Below the pieces are notes generated by a model that did no database searches, was not told the DNA's origin, and was given only the letters and a program-made list of their open reading frames with translations. The position numbers and the translations under genes were made by a program. From DASWJZ01 sp963761005 (lineage in GTDB: Bacteria > Pseudomonadota > Alphaproteobacteria > Rhizobiales > Afifellaceae): a stretch of DNA of 64,000 nucleotides. Location of the stretch: positions 496,001 through 560,000 of the forward strand of contig CAVXFK010000027.1 of NCBI GenBank assembly GCA_963761005.1, written 5' to 3'. Below are positions 27,284 through 35,057 of the stretch, in pieces. Each line of letters begins with the position of its first letter. Positions within the stretch are counted from its first letter, which is position 1.

Positions 27284-28117
27284 TTAGCCAGCCCCCTGCG
27301 TCCGGCGCATGCCGTCTCTTGCCGGCTGGTAGCTCGAGTTCAGGTTCGCGGCGCGGGCGAAGGCGGCATTCGCCTTCTGCTTCTCGCCGAGCTGCTCGAG
27401 CGCGAGGCCCTCGTTAGTCCAGGCGATGTAGCTCGAACGGTCGAGCTTCACCGCCTCGTTGAAATCGTCGAGCGCCGTGCGCGCGTCGCCGACCGCGAGA
27501 TAGGAGGTGCCGCGCCCGTTATAGGGCTCGGCCGATTTCGGCGAGAGGCCGATCGAGCTGGTGAAATCCTCGATCGCCGACGGGTGCTGACCCTGCGCCT
27601 GATAGACGAGGCCGCGATTATAGAACGCCTGGGCGTCGGTGCGGTCGAGCTGGATCGCGGCGTTGTAGTCGGTGAGCGCCAGATCGAGCTGGCCGTTCTG
27701 GCGATACATGTTGCCGCGGCCGACATAGGCGGGCGCATAGCGCGGATCGGCGCGGATGGCGTTGTTGTAGTCGGCGAGCGCGCTCTTCTGGTTGCCGTTG
27801 CGGCGGAAGATCAGCGCGCGATTATAGTAGGCGCGGGCGAAGTTCGGATCGAGCTCGATCGCCTTGTTGAAGTCGGCCATCGCATCGCTGTAACGGCCGG
27901 CGCGTCCGAAGGCGGAGCCGCGCACATTGTAGGCCTCCGCACTATTCGGCTCGCGGGCGATGACGGCGGAAAGCGAATCGATGTTCGCCACGGACGCTGT
28001 CGATGGATCGACGGAGATCGGGACGCGGGCAGTCTGCGACTGACAGGCGGCGAGCCCGAGTGCCAACGTGCCGGCAAGCCAGGCGGTCGAACGACGAGGG
28101 AAGACCGCGCGCATCAT
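27284..28117 (-). CDS. TPR-repeat lipoprotein
   Basis: 277 aa. A lipobox LGLAACQ places the lipid-modified cysteine at about residue 25, so the protein is membrane-anchored in the periplasm. Six or more TPRs fill the rest, with repeats ending LDP, ADP, LDR, LSP and LDR (for example DAMADFNKAIELDPNFA). It resembles NlpI-type scaffolds. The function is likely protein assembly or murein hydrolase regulation, but no partner is named by the sequence. S21 (rpsU) lies 49 bp upstream on the same strand. Confidence 0.85.
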   Translation of the reverse strand: MMRAVFPRRSTAWLAGTLALGLAACQSQTARVPISVDPSTASVANIDSLSAVIAREPNSAEAYNVRGSAFGRAGRYSDAMADFNKAIELDPNFARAYYNRALIFRRNGNQKSALADYNNAIRADPRYAPAYVGRGNMYRQNGQLDLALTDYNAAIQLDRTDAQAFYNRGLVYQAQGQHPSAIEDFTSSIGLSPKSAEPYNGRGTSYLAVGDARTALDDFNEAVKLDRSSYIAWTNEGLALEQLGEKQKANAAFARAANLNSSYQPARDGMRRTQGAG

Positions 28118-28166
28118 ATTTCAGCTTCCGTGGCCCCGCGCCGCTTTCGGGCGCGCGGCAAAAGGA

Positions 28167-28394
28167 TCAACGCGCGCGACGCTTGCTCGGGATAAGCCCC
28201 TCGCGCTGCGCGCGCTTGCGGGCGAGCTTGCGCGCACGGCGGACGGCTTCCGCCTTCTCGCGGGCCTTCTTCTCCGATGGCTTCTCGTAATGATTGCGGA
28301 GCTTCATCTCGCGGAAGATGCCCTCGCGCTGCATCTTCTTCTTCAGCGCCTTCAGCGCCTGGTCGACGTTATTGTCCCTGACGATAACCTGCAC
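28167..28394 (-). CDS. rpsU: 30S ribosomal protein S21
   Basis: 75 aa, basic. Starts VQVIVRDNNVDQALKALKKK and has the LKLRNHYEKPSEKKAREKAEA-like helical region of bS21. GTG 28394 is the start (CAC on the plus strand), with AAAGGAA upstream. S21 contacts the 3-prime end of 16S rRNA in the small subunit and affects initiation. Confidence 0.96.
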   Translation of the reverse strand: MQVIVRDNNVDQALKALKKKMQREGIFREMKLRNHYEKPSEKKAREKAEAVRRARKLARKRAQREGLIPSKRRAR

Positions 28395-28530
28395 GTCCGT
28401 CCATTCCTTTCTCGTCCCGCCCCGCTTCAGCCGTGTGCCGAGAGTGCGGGGCTCCGCCAGGCGCGCTGAATTCGAGGTGCTGATCGTTTCGCCGACGCCA
28501 GGGGCGCGGCAAAGGTGGCCGCATATACTG

Positions 28531-29757
28531 CTACTCGGTGGAATTGTCTACCGGCGCGCTCTGCTTCGGCGGTGGTGCCATCGCGGTCTGGAAGACGCCG
28601 CGCCTGAGCCGCGCCCAATCGTCGGCGGCCGTCTGCGCGGTCTTCAGCGCTTCCGGATCGAGCCGCTTCAGCAGGTCCTCCATGTGGTCGTCCTCGATCC
28701 CGTCGAGCTTGGCGATCAGATACCAGCGCGCGGCCGTCGCAGGGTCGGCGTCGACGCCGATGCCCTCGGCATACATGCGCGCAAGGCGAAGCTGCGCCAC
28801 TGGGTTGTCGGTTCCCGCGGCGCGAGTGAACCAGTAGGCGGCTTGCGTCGGGTCCTTCTTCGTCCCGCGCCCGTTGGCAAGATTGATCGCGTATTCGACC
28901 TCGGCCCCGACATGGCCGTTCTTTGCGGCCTCGGCGAACCAGCGCGTCGCCTGCGCGTCGTCGGCGACGACGCCGACGCCGTCGACATAGAGTCCGGCAA
29001 GCGTGTACTGCGCGTCCATGTCGCCGAGGCTGGCGGCGCGTCGCAGATACGCGGCGGCGAGCATCGCGTTCTTTTCGACGCCGTTCCCCTGCAGAAGCAG
29101 ATAGGCAAGCTCGCGTGCGGCGTCGGGTTGGTCGTCGTCGGCCGCTTTGCGGAAGAGCTCCGCCGCCTTGGCAGGGTCCTTCGGAACGCCGCTGCCGTCG
29201 AGATAAAGCTGGCCGAGCGCATAGAGCGCCTCGGGATCGCCTGCGTCGCCGGCGAGCTTGTACCAGTCGGCCGCGGCCGCGAGGTCCTGCTGCACGCCAA
29301 GCCCACGTGAAAGGAGCACGCCGAGCAGCGTCTGCGCGGCGCGGTCGCCCTGCTTGGCGCGGTCGAGCGCGAGCGAGAACGCCGTCAGGAACCAGCCGCG
29401 CTGATACGCCCCGTAGGCGTAGTCGGGGGGAAAAGCGGATTCTTCGCCGGCGGCGGTCAGGCCCTTGTCGATGCGCTGGTCGATGCTGATCGGATCGAGC
29501 GTCGTGTGCAGCCGATGCAGGCCAGTCGGCACGTTGAGCGACGCGTCGGTGTCGCCGAGCGACGGCTGAAGCGAAAGCCCGGTCGAGTTGCCGGTGCTGG
29601 GCGCGGCAGTGTCCGGGGCTGCAGTTCCGGCCGCAGCGCCGAGGCCTTGGTCGATGCGCTCTTCGATCGATTGCGGGCTGTCGCCCACTCCGGCACTCCA
29701 TGCCGCGGCGGGCACGAGCGCGAGCCAGAGGGCGGGGAGGGGGGCAAGAAGCCTCAT
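28531..29757 (-). CDS. Sel1-repeat secreted protein
   Basis: 408 aa. Signal peptide (LLAPLPALWLALVPAAAWSA) and about seven Sel1-like repeats at roughly residues 120-370, each with the GxGVxxDxxxAxxWYxxAA pattern (for example GLGVQQDLAAAADWYKLA). Sel1 repeats bind other proteins; in rhizobia such proteins (ExoR type) regulate envelope signalling. The C-terminal 25 residues are polar. Its start overlaps the stop of the ThiE-like gene by 4 bp, so the two are coupled, in the fba-to-Sel1 transcript. Confidence 0.87.
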   Translation of the reverse strand: MRLLAPLPALWLALVPAAAWSAGVGDSPQSIEERIDQGLGAAAGTAAPDTAAPSTGNSTGLSLQPSLGDTDASLNVPTGLHRLHTTLDPISIDQRIDKGLTAAGEESAFPPDYAYGAYQRGWFLTAFSLALDRAKQGDRAAQTLLGVLLSRGLGVQQDLAAAADWYKLAGDAGDPEALYALGQLYLDGSGVPKDPAKAAELFRKAADDDQPDAARELAYLLLQGNGVEKNAMLAAAYLRRAASLGDMDAQYTLAGLYVDGVGVVADDAQATRWFAEAAKNGHVGAEVEYAINLANGRGTKKDPTQAAYWFTRAAGTDNPVAQLRLARMYAEGIGVDADPATAARWYLIAKLDGIEDDHMEDLLKRLDPEALKTAQTAADDWARLRRGVFQTAMAPPPKQSAPVDNSTE

Positions 29758-30398
29758 GCCGCGCGCCGCCCTTCTTCGGCGAGAGTTGCGATCGCCGCGC
29801 GGATCGCTTCGCCCGGTCCGACCGGGTGCGACCAGACGGCATCGTTCAGCGCGACGAAAGCGGCGCCGGTCGCCGCTGCCTCGCCGACGCTTTCAAGCGT
29901 GCGGCCGGCCATGATGACGGCAGGGATTTCCATGAGCTCCGCCCACCATTCCGCAAGGTCGAGCGCCTTCGGATGCGGCGCGTCGTGCGTGTCGCCGTGC
30001 GGGCGGCCGAAGAAGAGGTAGTCGGCGCCCGCTTCGCCGGCCTCCATGGCCGCGTGTCGTGACGCGATGTTGCCGGCGCCGACGATGCGCTTCGGGTGGA
30101 ACGACTCGACCGCGAGCTTCAGGTCCTCAAGACCCGAGCCGATATGGACGCCATCGGCCTTCACGTGGCCGGCGAGCCGCGTGTCGTCGGCGACAAGCGC
30201 GGCAACACCTTTTTCCTGGATGACGGGCACGAGAGCGGCGGCGAGCGCCTCCATCTCGCCTGCCGGTGCGCCGCCGATCAGCACGGCCGCCACCTCGCCC
30301 GCCGAAAGCGCCTCGCCGAGCTGCGGCAGGAAGCTCGCCACGTCGATCCTTTGCGGCGTGACCAGGAACAAGCGGGTGGGTTCGGCTCGATCCGTCAT
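29754..30398 (-). CDS. thiamine-phosphate synthase-like (ThiE/TenI) protein, degenerate
   Basis: 214 aa from ATG 30398 (the usual MTDRAEPTRLFLVTPQ start); an in-frame ATG at 30434 is possible. TIM-barrel of the ThiE/TenI family: RLFLVTPQ, VKADGVHIGSG, GADYLFFGRP. The ThiE phosphate-binding GVSTH segment is GAGNIASRH, and the N-DR motif reads DDTR, so canonical thiamine-phosphate synthase activity is doubtful. It sits between fba and the Sel1 gene; a thiamine role is not supported by any neighbour. Confidence 0.75.
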   Translation of the reverse strand: MTDRAEPTRLFLVTPQRIDVASFLPQLGEALSAGEVAAVLIGGAPAGEMEALAAALVPVIQEKGVAALVADDTRLAGHVKADGVHIGSGLEDLKLAVESFHPKRIVGAGNIASRHAAMEAGEAGADYLFFGRPHGDTHDAPHPKALDLAEWWAELMEIPAVIMAGRTLESVGEAAATGAAFVALNDAVWSHPVGPGEAIRAAIATLAEEGRRAA

Positions 30399-30467
30399 GT
30401 CCGGAAGATGGGAAGGAGACGGCTCCCCTTCCAACCGATCAATCCGGCGATTTTCGGGTCGCCGGCC

Positions 30468-31502
30468 TCACGCCGCCTTGAGCTCGAGATCCTTCTTCCA
30501 AGTGCCGGTCGCCGCCAGCCCGTTCATCCTGGCGCGGTGCGCGAACGCGGCCTGCGCGGCCTTGATATTCCCGTGCTTTCCGCCCCAGGCCTTGAGCGCC
30601 GCGGCCTGCAGCGCCCGCCCGTAGGAGAAGGTGAGCTTCCAGGGGAGGTCGTAGATGGCGTTCATCGCCGAAAGGTGCGCCGTCGCTTCCTCGTCCGACT
30701 GGCCGCCGGAGAGAAACGCGATACCGGGGACTGCGGCCGGCACGGTCGCCTTCAGCGCCTTCACCGTCTTCTCCGCCACCTCCTCGACGCTCGCCGTCGT
30801 GCCGGAATGCTGACCGGGCACGACCATGTTCGGCTTCAACACCATGCCGTCGAGCTTGACGCCGGCCACGAAGAGCTCGTGGAACACCGTCTGCAGCGTC
30901 CACACCGTCACCTCGTAGCAGCGGTCGATCGTATGCTTGGCCTCCGGGCCGTCCATCAGCACCTCCGGCTCGACGATCGGCACGATCTTCTGCTCCTGGC
31001 AAAGCGCGGCGTAGCGCGCGAGCGCCTGTGCGTTGGCGTGGATGCAGTTCCAACTCGGCCGGCTGTCGTCGCCGATGGTGATTACCGCCCGCCATTTCGC
31101 AAAGCGCGCGCCGAGGCCATGATATTCCTTCAGGCGGCCGCGCAGGCCGTCGAGCCCTTCGGTGATCTTTTCGCCGGGAGAGCCGGCGAGGTCGTGCGCG
31201 CCGGCATCGACCTTGATGCCCGGCACGGAGCCGGCGGCGGAGATCAGGTTCACGAGCGGCGTGCCGTTCTTCGCCTTCTGCCGGATCGTCTCGTCGAACA
31301 TGATGACGCCGGAGATGTGGTTCTGCATCGCTTCGCCCGTGGAGAACATCATCTCGCGATAGTCGCGGCGGTTCTCCTCGGTGTTGTCGATCTTTATCGA
31401 ATCGAAACGCTTCTTGATCGTGCCGGTGCTCTCGTCGGCCGCCAGGATGCCCTTGCCTTCCGCGACCATCTTGATCGCGATGTCTTCCAGCCGCTCGCTC
31501 AT
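30468..31502 (-). CDS. fructose-bisphosphate aldolase class I
   Basis: 344 aa. Reversible cleavage of fructose 1,6-bisphosphate to DHAP and glyceraldehyde 3-phosphate through a Schiff-base lysine. Seen: GKGILAADESTGTIKKRF at the N-terminus, VPIVEPEVLMDGPEAKHTI (acid pair and lysine region), VLKPNMVVPGQ with the conserved lysine, and IAFLSGGQSDEEAT phosphate binding. The start at 31502 begins MSERLEDIA, the normal N-terminus; longer frames upstream are unlikely. Follows pgk by 34 bp on the same strand. Confidence 0.95.
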   Translation of the reverse strand: MSERLEDIAIKMVAEGKGILAADESTGTIKKRFDSIKIDNTEENRRDYREMMFSTGEAMQNHISGVIMFDETIRQKAKNGTPLVNLISAAGSVPGIKVDAGAHDLAGSPGEKITEGLDGLRGRLKEYHGLGARFAKWRAVITIGDDSRPSWNCIHANAQALARYAALCQEQKIVPIVEPEVLMDGPEAKHTIDRCYEVTVWTLQTVFHELFVAGVKLDGMVLKPNMVVPGQHSGTTASVEEVAEKTVKALKATVPAAVPGIAFLSGGQSDEEATAHLSAMNAIYDLPWKLTFSYGRALQAAALKAWGGKHGNIKAAQAAFAHRARMNGLAATGTWKKDLELKAA

Positions 31503-31536
31503 GGCTGTTCTCCCTTCGGGTCTTCGTGTCTCTGTC

Positions 31537-32739
31537 TCAAGCTCCGCTCTGGCGGAGCGCCTCGACGCCGGGAAGCGCCTTGCCTTCCATCCATTCGAGG
31601 AAGGCGCCGCCCGCGGTCGAGACGTAGGTGAAATCGCCGGCAACGCCGGCTTGGTTCAGTGCCGCCACCGTGTCGCCGCCGCCGGCGACGGAAAGGAGCT
31701 TTCCGGCGCGTGTGCGCTCCGCGGCATGTCTCGCCGCGGCCACGGTGCCGCGATCGAAGGGCGCCTTCTCGAAGGCGCCGAGCGGGCCGTTCCAGACAAG
31801 CGTCTGAGCCTTGTCGATCCACTCGTCGATCGCGGCGATGGTCTTCTCGCCGACGTCGAGGATCATCTGGTCGGCGGGCACCTTGTCGGCGGCGACCGTC
31901 GCGTGCGGAGCGTTCGCCTCGAACGCGGAAGCGACAACAACGTCGGCCGGGAGCACGATGGCGCAACCCTTCCCGGCGGCCGAGAGCATGATCTGCTTCG
32001 CGGTCTTCTCCAGGTCCGGCTCGTTCAGCGACTTGCCGATGGCGATGCCCTTCGCGGCGAGGAAGGTGTTCGCCATGCCGCCGCCGATCACGAGCGCGTC
32101 GACCTTCTGGATCAGGTTGGCAAGAAGCTCGAGCTTGGAGGAAATCTTGGCGCCGCCGACGATGGCGACGACCGGACGCGTCGGATTGCCGAGCGCGCGA
32201 TCGAGCGCCTCAAGCTCCTCTTGCATGGCAAGCCCGGCATAGGCCGGGAGCTTGTGCGCGAGGCCCTCGGTCGAGGCATGCGCGCGATGCGCGGCGGAGA
32301 AGGCGTCGTTCACATAGAGATCGCCGAGCTTGGCGAGCTCGGCGACGAAGGCCGGGTCGTTCGCTTCCTCGCCGGCATGGAAGCGCGTGTTCTCAAGCAC
32401 CGCGATCGCGCCGTTCGCGAGCTTCTTGACCGCCGCCTCGGCCTCGGGGCCGACGCAATCGTCGACGAACGCGACGGGTCGGCCGACGACCTTCGCCACG
32501 GCCGCGGCCACCGGCTTCAGCGACATTTCCGGCACGCGCTTTCCCTTCGGCCGCTCGAAATGCGCAAGGATTGCCACTTTCGCGCCGGCGTCGGAGAGCG
32601 CTTTGATCGTCGGCGCGACGCGCTCGATCCGCGTCGCGTCGGTGACCTTGCCGTCCTTCACCGGCACGTTCAGGTCGACGCGAAGGAGCACACGCTTGCC
32701 GCTGATGTCGCCCGCGTCCGTTAGGGTCCGGAACCGCAT
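31537..32739 (-). CDS. pgk: phosphoglycerate kinase
   Basis: 400 aa, full length. Transfers phosphate from 1,3-bisphosphoglycerate to ADP. Motifs: RVDLNVPVKDG, LAHFERPKG, NDAFSAAHRAHAS, AIVGGAKISSKLELL and the C-terminal GGGDTVAAL nucleotide-binding region. ATG 32739 begins MRFRTL. Second gene after tkt-gap of the carbon set, divergent from the methyltransferase gene. Confidence 0.97.
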   Translation of the reverse strand: MRFRTLTDAGDISGKRVLLRVDLNVPVKDGKVTDATRIERVAPTIKALSDAGAKVAILAHFERPKGKRVPEMSLKPVAAAVAKVVGRPVAFVDDCVGPEAEAAVKKLANGAIAVLENTRFHAGEEANDPAFVAELAKLGDLYVNDAFSAAHRAHASTEGLAHKLPAYAGLAMQEELEALDRALGNPTRPVVAIVGGAKISSKLELLANLIQKVDALVIGGGMANTFLAAKGIAIGKSLNEPDLEKTAKQIMLSAAGKGCAIVLPADVVVASAFEANAPHATVAADKVPADQMILDVGEKTIAAIDEWIDKAQTLVWNGPLGAFEKAPFDRGTVAAARHAAERTRAGKLLSVAGGGDTVAALNQAGVAGDFTYVSTAGGAFLEWMEGKALPGVEALRQSGA

Positions 32740-32843
32740 TTCAGCCCATTGCCAGAATTTGATGGGCAGCCTCTTATCATCGGCAGCCGCCCGTTGACAG
32801 TGGTCGGCATCTTGCCAATCGACGCGGCCGTGGAGCACGCGAT

Positions 32844-33356
32844 TTGACCCACTCCGGCCAAAGCCTGACCCGTCTCGACAAGGCGATCCGGCGGCTAAAG
32901 GCGCAGCGCGCGTGCCTCGACTGGGCGGCCGCCGAGATCGCCGGGATTCCGGGCATCGTGCTTGAGCTCGGCCTCGGCAACGGCCGCAGCTTCGATCACC
33001 TGCGAGCCCGCCTGCCGGAGCGCGAGATTTATGTCTTCGAGCGTAATCCGCAGGCGCATCCGGCCGCGACGCCGGCCGCGGGTCGGCTGATCGTCGGTAA
33101 TCTCGAAGTCACGCTACCAGCCGCCCGCGCGCGCTTCGAGAGCGGTGCGGCCTTCATTCATTCCGACATCGGCACCGGCGACGACGAGCGCAATCGCCGC
33201 TTCGCGGAATGGCTCGCCCCACACATCCTGCCGCTGCTTGCGCCGGGCGCGATCGTGGCGAGCGACCAGGACCTCCCCGCGCTCGCCGCTTCCAAGATCG
33301 CGCCGCCCGCCGGCGTCGAAATGGACCGCTACTATCTCTATCGCATGCCGCGCTGA
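32844..33356 (+). CDS. class I SAM-dependent methyltransferase-like protein
   Basis: 170 aa. Rossmann fold with the SAM-binding motif VLELGLGNGRSFDHLR (about residues 37-52), an acidic end of strand 2 (YVFERN), and a central FIHSDIGTG. It lies divergent from pgk and opposite in strand to the gap/pgk group. Start is TTG 32844 with GGAG eight bases upstream; the GTG at 32830 hits a stop. The acceptor is unknown. Confidence 0.8.
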   Translation: MTHSGQSLTRLDKAIRRLKAQRACLDWAAAEIAGIPGIVLELGLGNGRSFDHLRARLPEREIYVFERNPQAHPAATPAAGRLIVGNLEVTLPAARARFESGAAFIHSDIGTGDDERNRRFAEWLAPHILPLLAPGAIVASDQDLPALAASKIAPPAGVEMDRYYLYRMPR

Positions 33357-33440
33357 TGCCGGTTGCGCCGAGATTGGCGAGGACCGATCATGTACGGCGT
33401 CCACGCAGCAATTGCGGGCGTCCCAAGGGAGGAAATCGAC

Positions 33441-33989
33441 GTGAAACTACTGCATCTTTGCGCGGCGATAGCCACGCTCGCTCTCGTCGGTCCCGCAGGG
33501 GCTTTCGAGATTTCGAGCCCCGCGGTCGGCAGCGACAATACAATTCCGCACAAATACACGGCCAATGCGTTCGGCTGCGACGGTGACAATGTCTCGCTTC
33601 CGCTGGTTTGGAAGGACGTGCCGGCGGATGCCAAGAGCCTTGCGATCACCATCTACGATCCGGATGCGCCGACCGGCAGCGGCTTCTGGCACTGGGAGGT
33701 CGCGAACCTGCCGCCCACGACCACGAGCCTGGATGAGGGCGCCGGCGAAGCCGGCAACGGCAAGCTCCCGGCGGGCGCGGTGCAGTCGCGGAACGATGCC
33801 GGCACGGCAGCCTATTTCGGGCCGTGTCCGCCGCAGGGCGACGCGCCGCACCACTACGTCATCACGATCTTCGCGGTGAAGGCTGACGCTCTCCCCGTTG
33901 ACGAGAACGCGTCGGGCGCCGTGGTGGGGTTCAACCTGCACTTCAGCACGCTCGACAAAGCGAGCGTCACCTACACCTACGGGCGCTGA
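33441..33989 (+). CDS. YbhB/YbcL family (PEBP-like) secreted protein
   Basis: 182 aa. Signal peptide from GTG 33441, preceded by AAGGGAGGAAA. The mature domain is phosphatidylethanolamine-binding/RKIP-like: ISSPAVGSDNTIPHKYTAN, the DPDAPTGSGFWHWEVANL motif and YFGPCPPQGDAPHHY. The family's bacterial function is unclear; ligand binding in the periplasm is likely. It is convergent with gap, with the hairpin at 34002-34031 between them. Confidence 0.9.
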   Translation: MKLLHLCAAIATLALVGPAGAFEISSPAVGSDNTIPHKYTANAFGCDGDNVSLPLVWKDVPADAKSLAITIYDPDAPTGSGFWHWEVANLPPTTTSLDEGAGEAGNGKLPAGAVQSRNDAGTAAYFGPCPPQGDAPHHYVITIFAVKADALPVDENASGAVVGFNLHFSTLDKASVTYTYGR

Positions 33990-34001
33990 GTCCCGTTCGA
34001 G

Positions 34002-34031
34002 CGCGGCGTCCGGTCAGGGCCGGACGCCGCG
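34002..34031. terminator. 12-bp perfect hairpin between convergent genes
   Basis: CGCGGCGTCCGG (34002-34013), loop of six bases, CCGGACGCCGCG (34020-34031). It sits between the convergent stops of the PEBP gene and gap, 13-53 bp away, so it can serve both as a terminator stem or transcript-end stabiliser. No T run follows on either strand, so Rho-independent termination is uncertain. Confidence 0.55.
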
Positions 34032-34042
34032 TCCCGCTTCCT

Positions 34043-35053
34043 CTAGCCGAGCTTCCCCATCGCCACGGCCGTGTCGGCCATGCGGTTGGAGAAGCCCCAC
34101 TCGTTGTCGTACCAGGAGACCACGCGGCCGAAGGTGCCGCCGATCACCTTGGTCTGGTCGACGGCGACCGTCGACGACGCGGAATCGTGGTTCAGGTCGG
34201 AGGAGACGAGCTTCTCCGTGGTGAACTCCAGGATGCCCTTCAGGCGGTTCGACTTCGACGCTTCGATCAGAGCTTTGTTGATCTCCTCGACGCTGGTCGC
34301 GCGCTTGGCGACGAACTTGAAATCGACCAGCGAGACGTTCGGCGTCGGCACGCGCATCGAGGCGCCGTCGAGCTTGCCGTTGAGCTCGGGGATCACGAGG
34401 CCCACGGCCTTGGCGGCGCCGGTGGTCGTCGGGATGATGTTGATCGCCGCGCCACGCGCCCGGTAGAGGTCCTTGTGCAGCGTGTCGAGCGTCGGCTGGT
34501 CGCCGGTATAGGAGTGGATCGTCGTCATGAAGCCGTGCTCGATGCCGATCGCGTTGTGAAGCACGTGCACGACCGGCGCGAGGCAGTTGGTCGTGCAGGA
34601 GGCATTGGAGACGACGATGTGCTCCTTCGACAGCTTGTCGTCGTTGACGCCGTAGACGACGGTCAGGTCGGCACCGTCCGAGGTTGTGGAGACGAGCACG
34701 CGCTTGGCTCCGGCCTTCAAATGCGCGGACGCCTTCTCCTTCGAGGTGAAGATGCCGGTGCATTCGAGCGCGATCTCGACGCCCAGATCCTTCCACGGGA
34801 GCTGCGTCGGGTCCCTCTCGGCCGTCACCTTGAATGGTCCGCGGCCTGCGTCGATCGTGTCGCCGTTGACCTTGACCTCGTGCGGGAACTTGCCGTGCAC
34901 GGAATCGTGGCGCAACAGGTGCGCGTTGGTCTCGACCGGACCGAGATCGTTCACCGCGACGATCTCGATGTCGTTGCGGCCGGATTCCAGAATGGCGCGA
35001 AGCACCAACCGCCCGATGCGGCCAAATCCGTTGATTGCGATACGTACGGCCAT
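34043..35053 (-). CDS. gap: glyceraldehyde-3-phosphate dehydrogenase
   Basis: 336 aa, normal length. Oxidative phosphorylation of glyceraldehyde 3-phosphate to 1,3-bisphosphoglycerate with NAD(P)+. N-terminal VRIAINGFGRIGRLVLRA, catalytic cysteine in SNASCTTNCLAP, IHSYTGDQ, and YDNEWGFSNR. ATG 35053 follows AGGTAGGA. The stop-to-start gap to tkt is 4 bp, so tkt-gap is one transcript. Confidence 0.97.
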   Translation of the reverse strand: MAVRIAINGFGRIGRLVLRAILESGRNDIEIVAVNDLGPVETNAHLLRHDSVHGKFPHEVKVNGDTIDAGRGPFKVTAERDPTQLPWKDLGVEIALECTGIFTSKEKASAHLKAGAKRVLVSTTSDGADLTVVYGVNDDKLSKEHIVVSNASCTTNCLAPVVHVLHNAIGIEHGFMTTIHSYTGDQPTLDTLHKDLYRARGAAINIIPTTTGAAKAVGLVIPELNGKLDGASMRVPTPNVSLVDFKFVAKRATSVEEINKALIEASKSNRLKGILEFTTEKLVSSDLNHDSASSTVAVDQTKVIGGTFGRVVSWYDNEWGFSNRMADTAVAMGKLG

Positions 35054-35057
35054 GTTC

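Noticed and set aside
33363..33440. ATG 33384-type longer start for the PEBP gene
   Set aside because: The extra N-terminal residues are not like a signal peptide; GTG 33441 has a strong AAGGGAGGAAA and opens a normal signal sequence.
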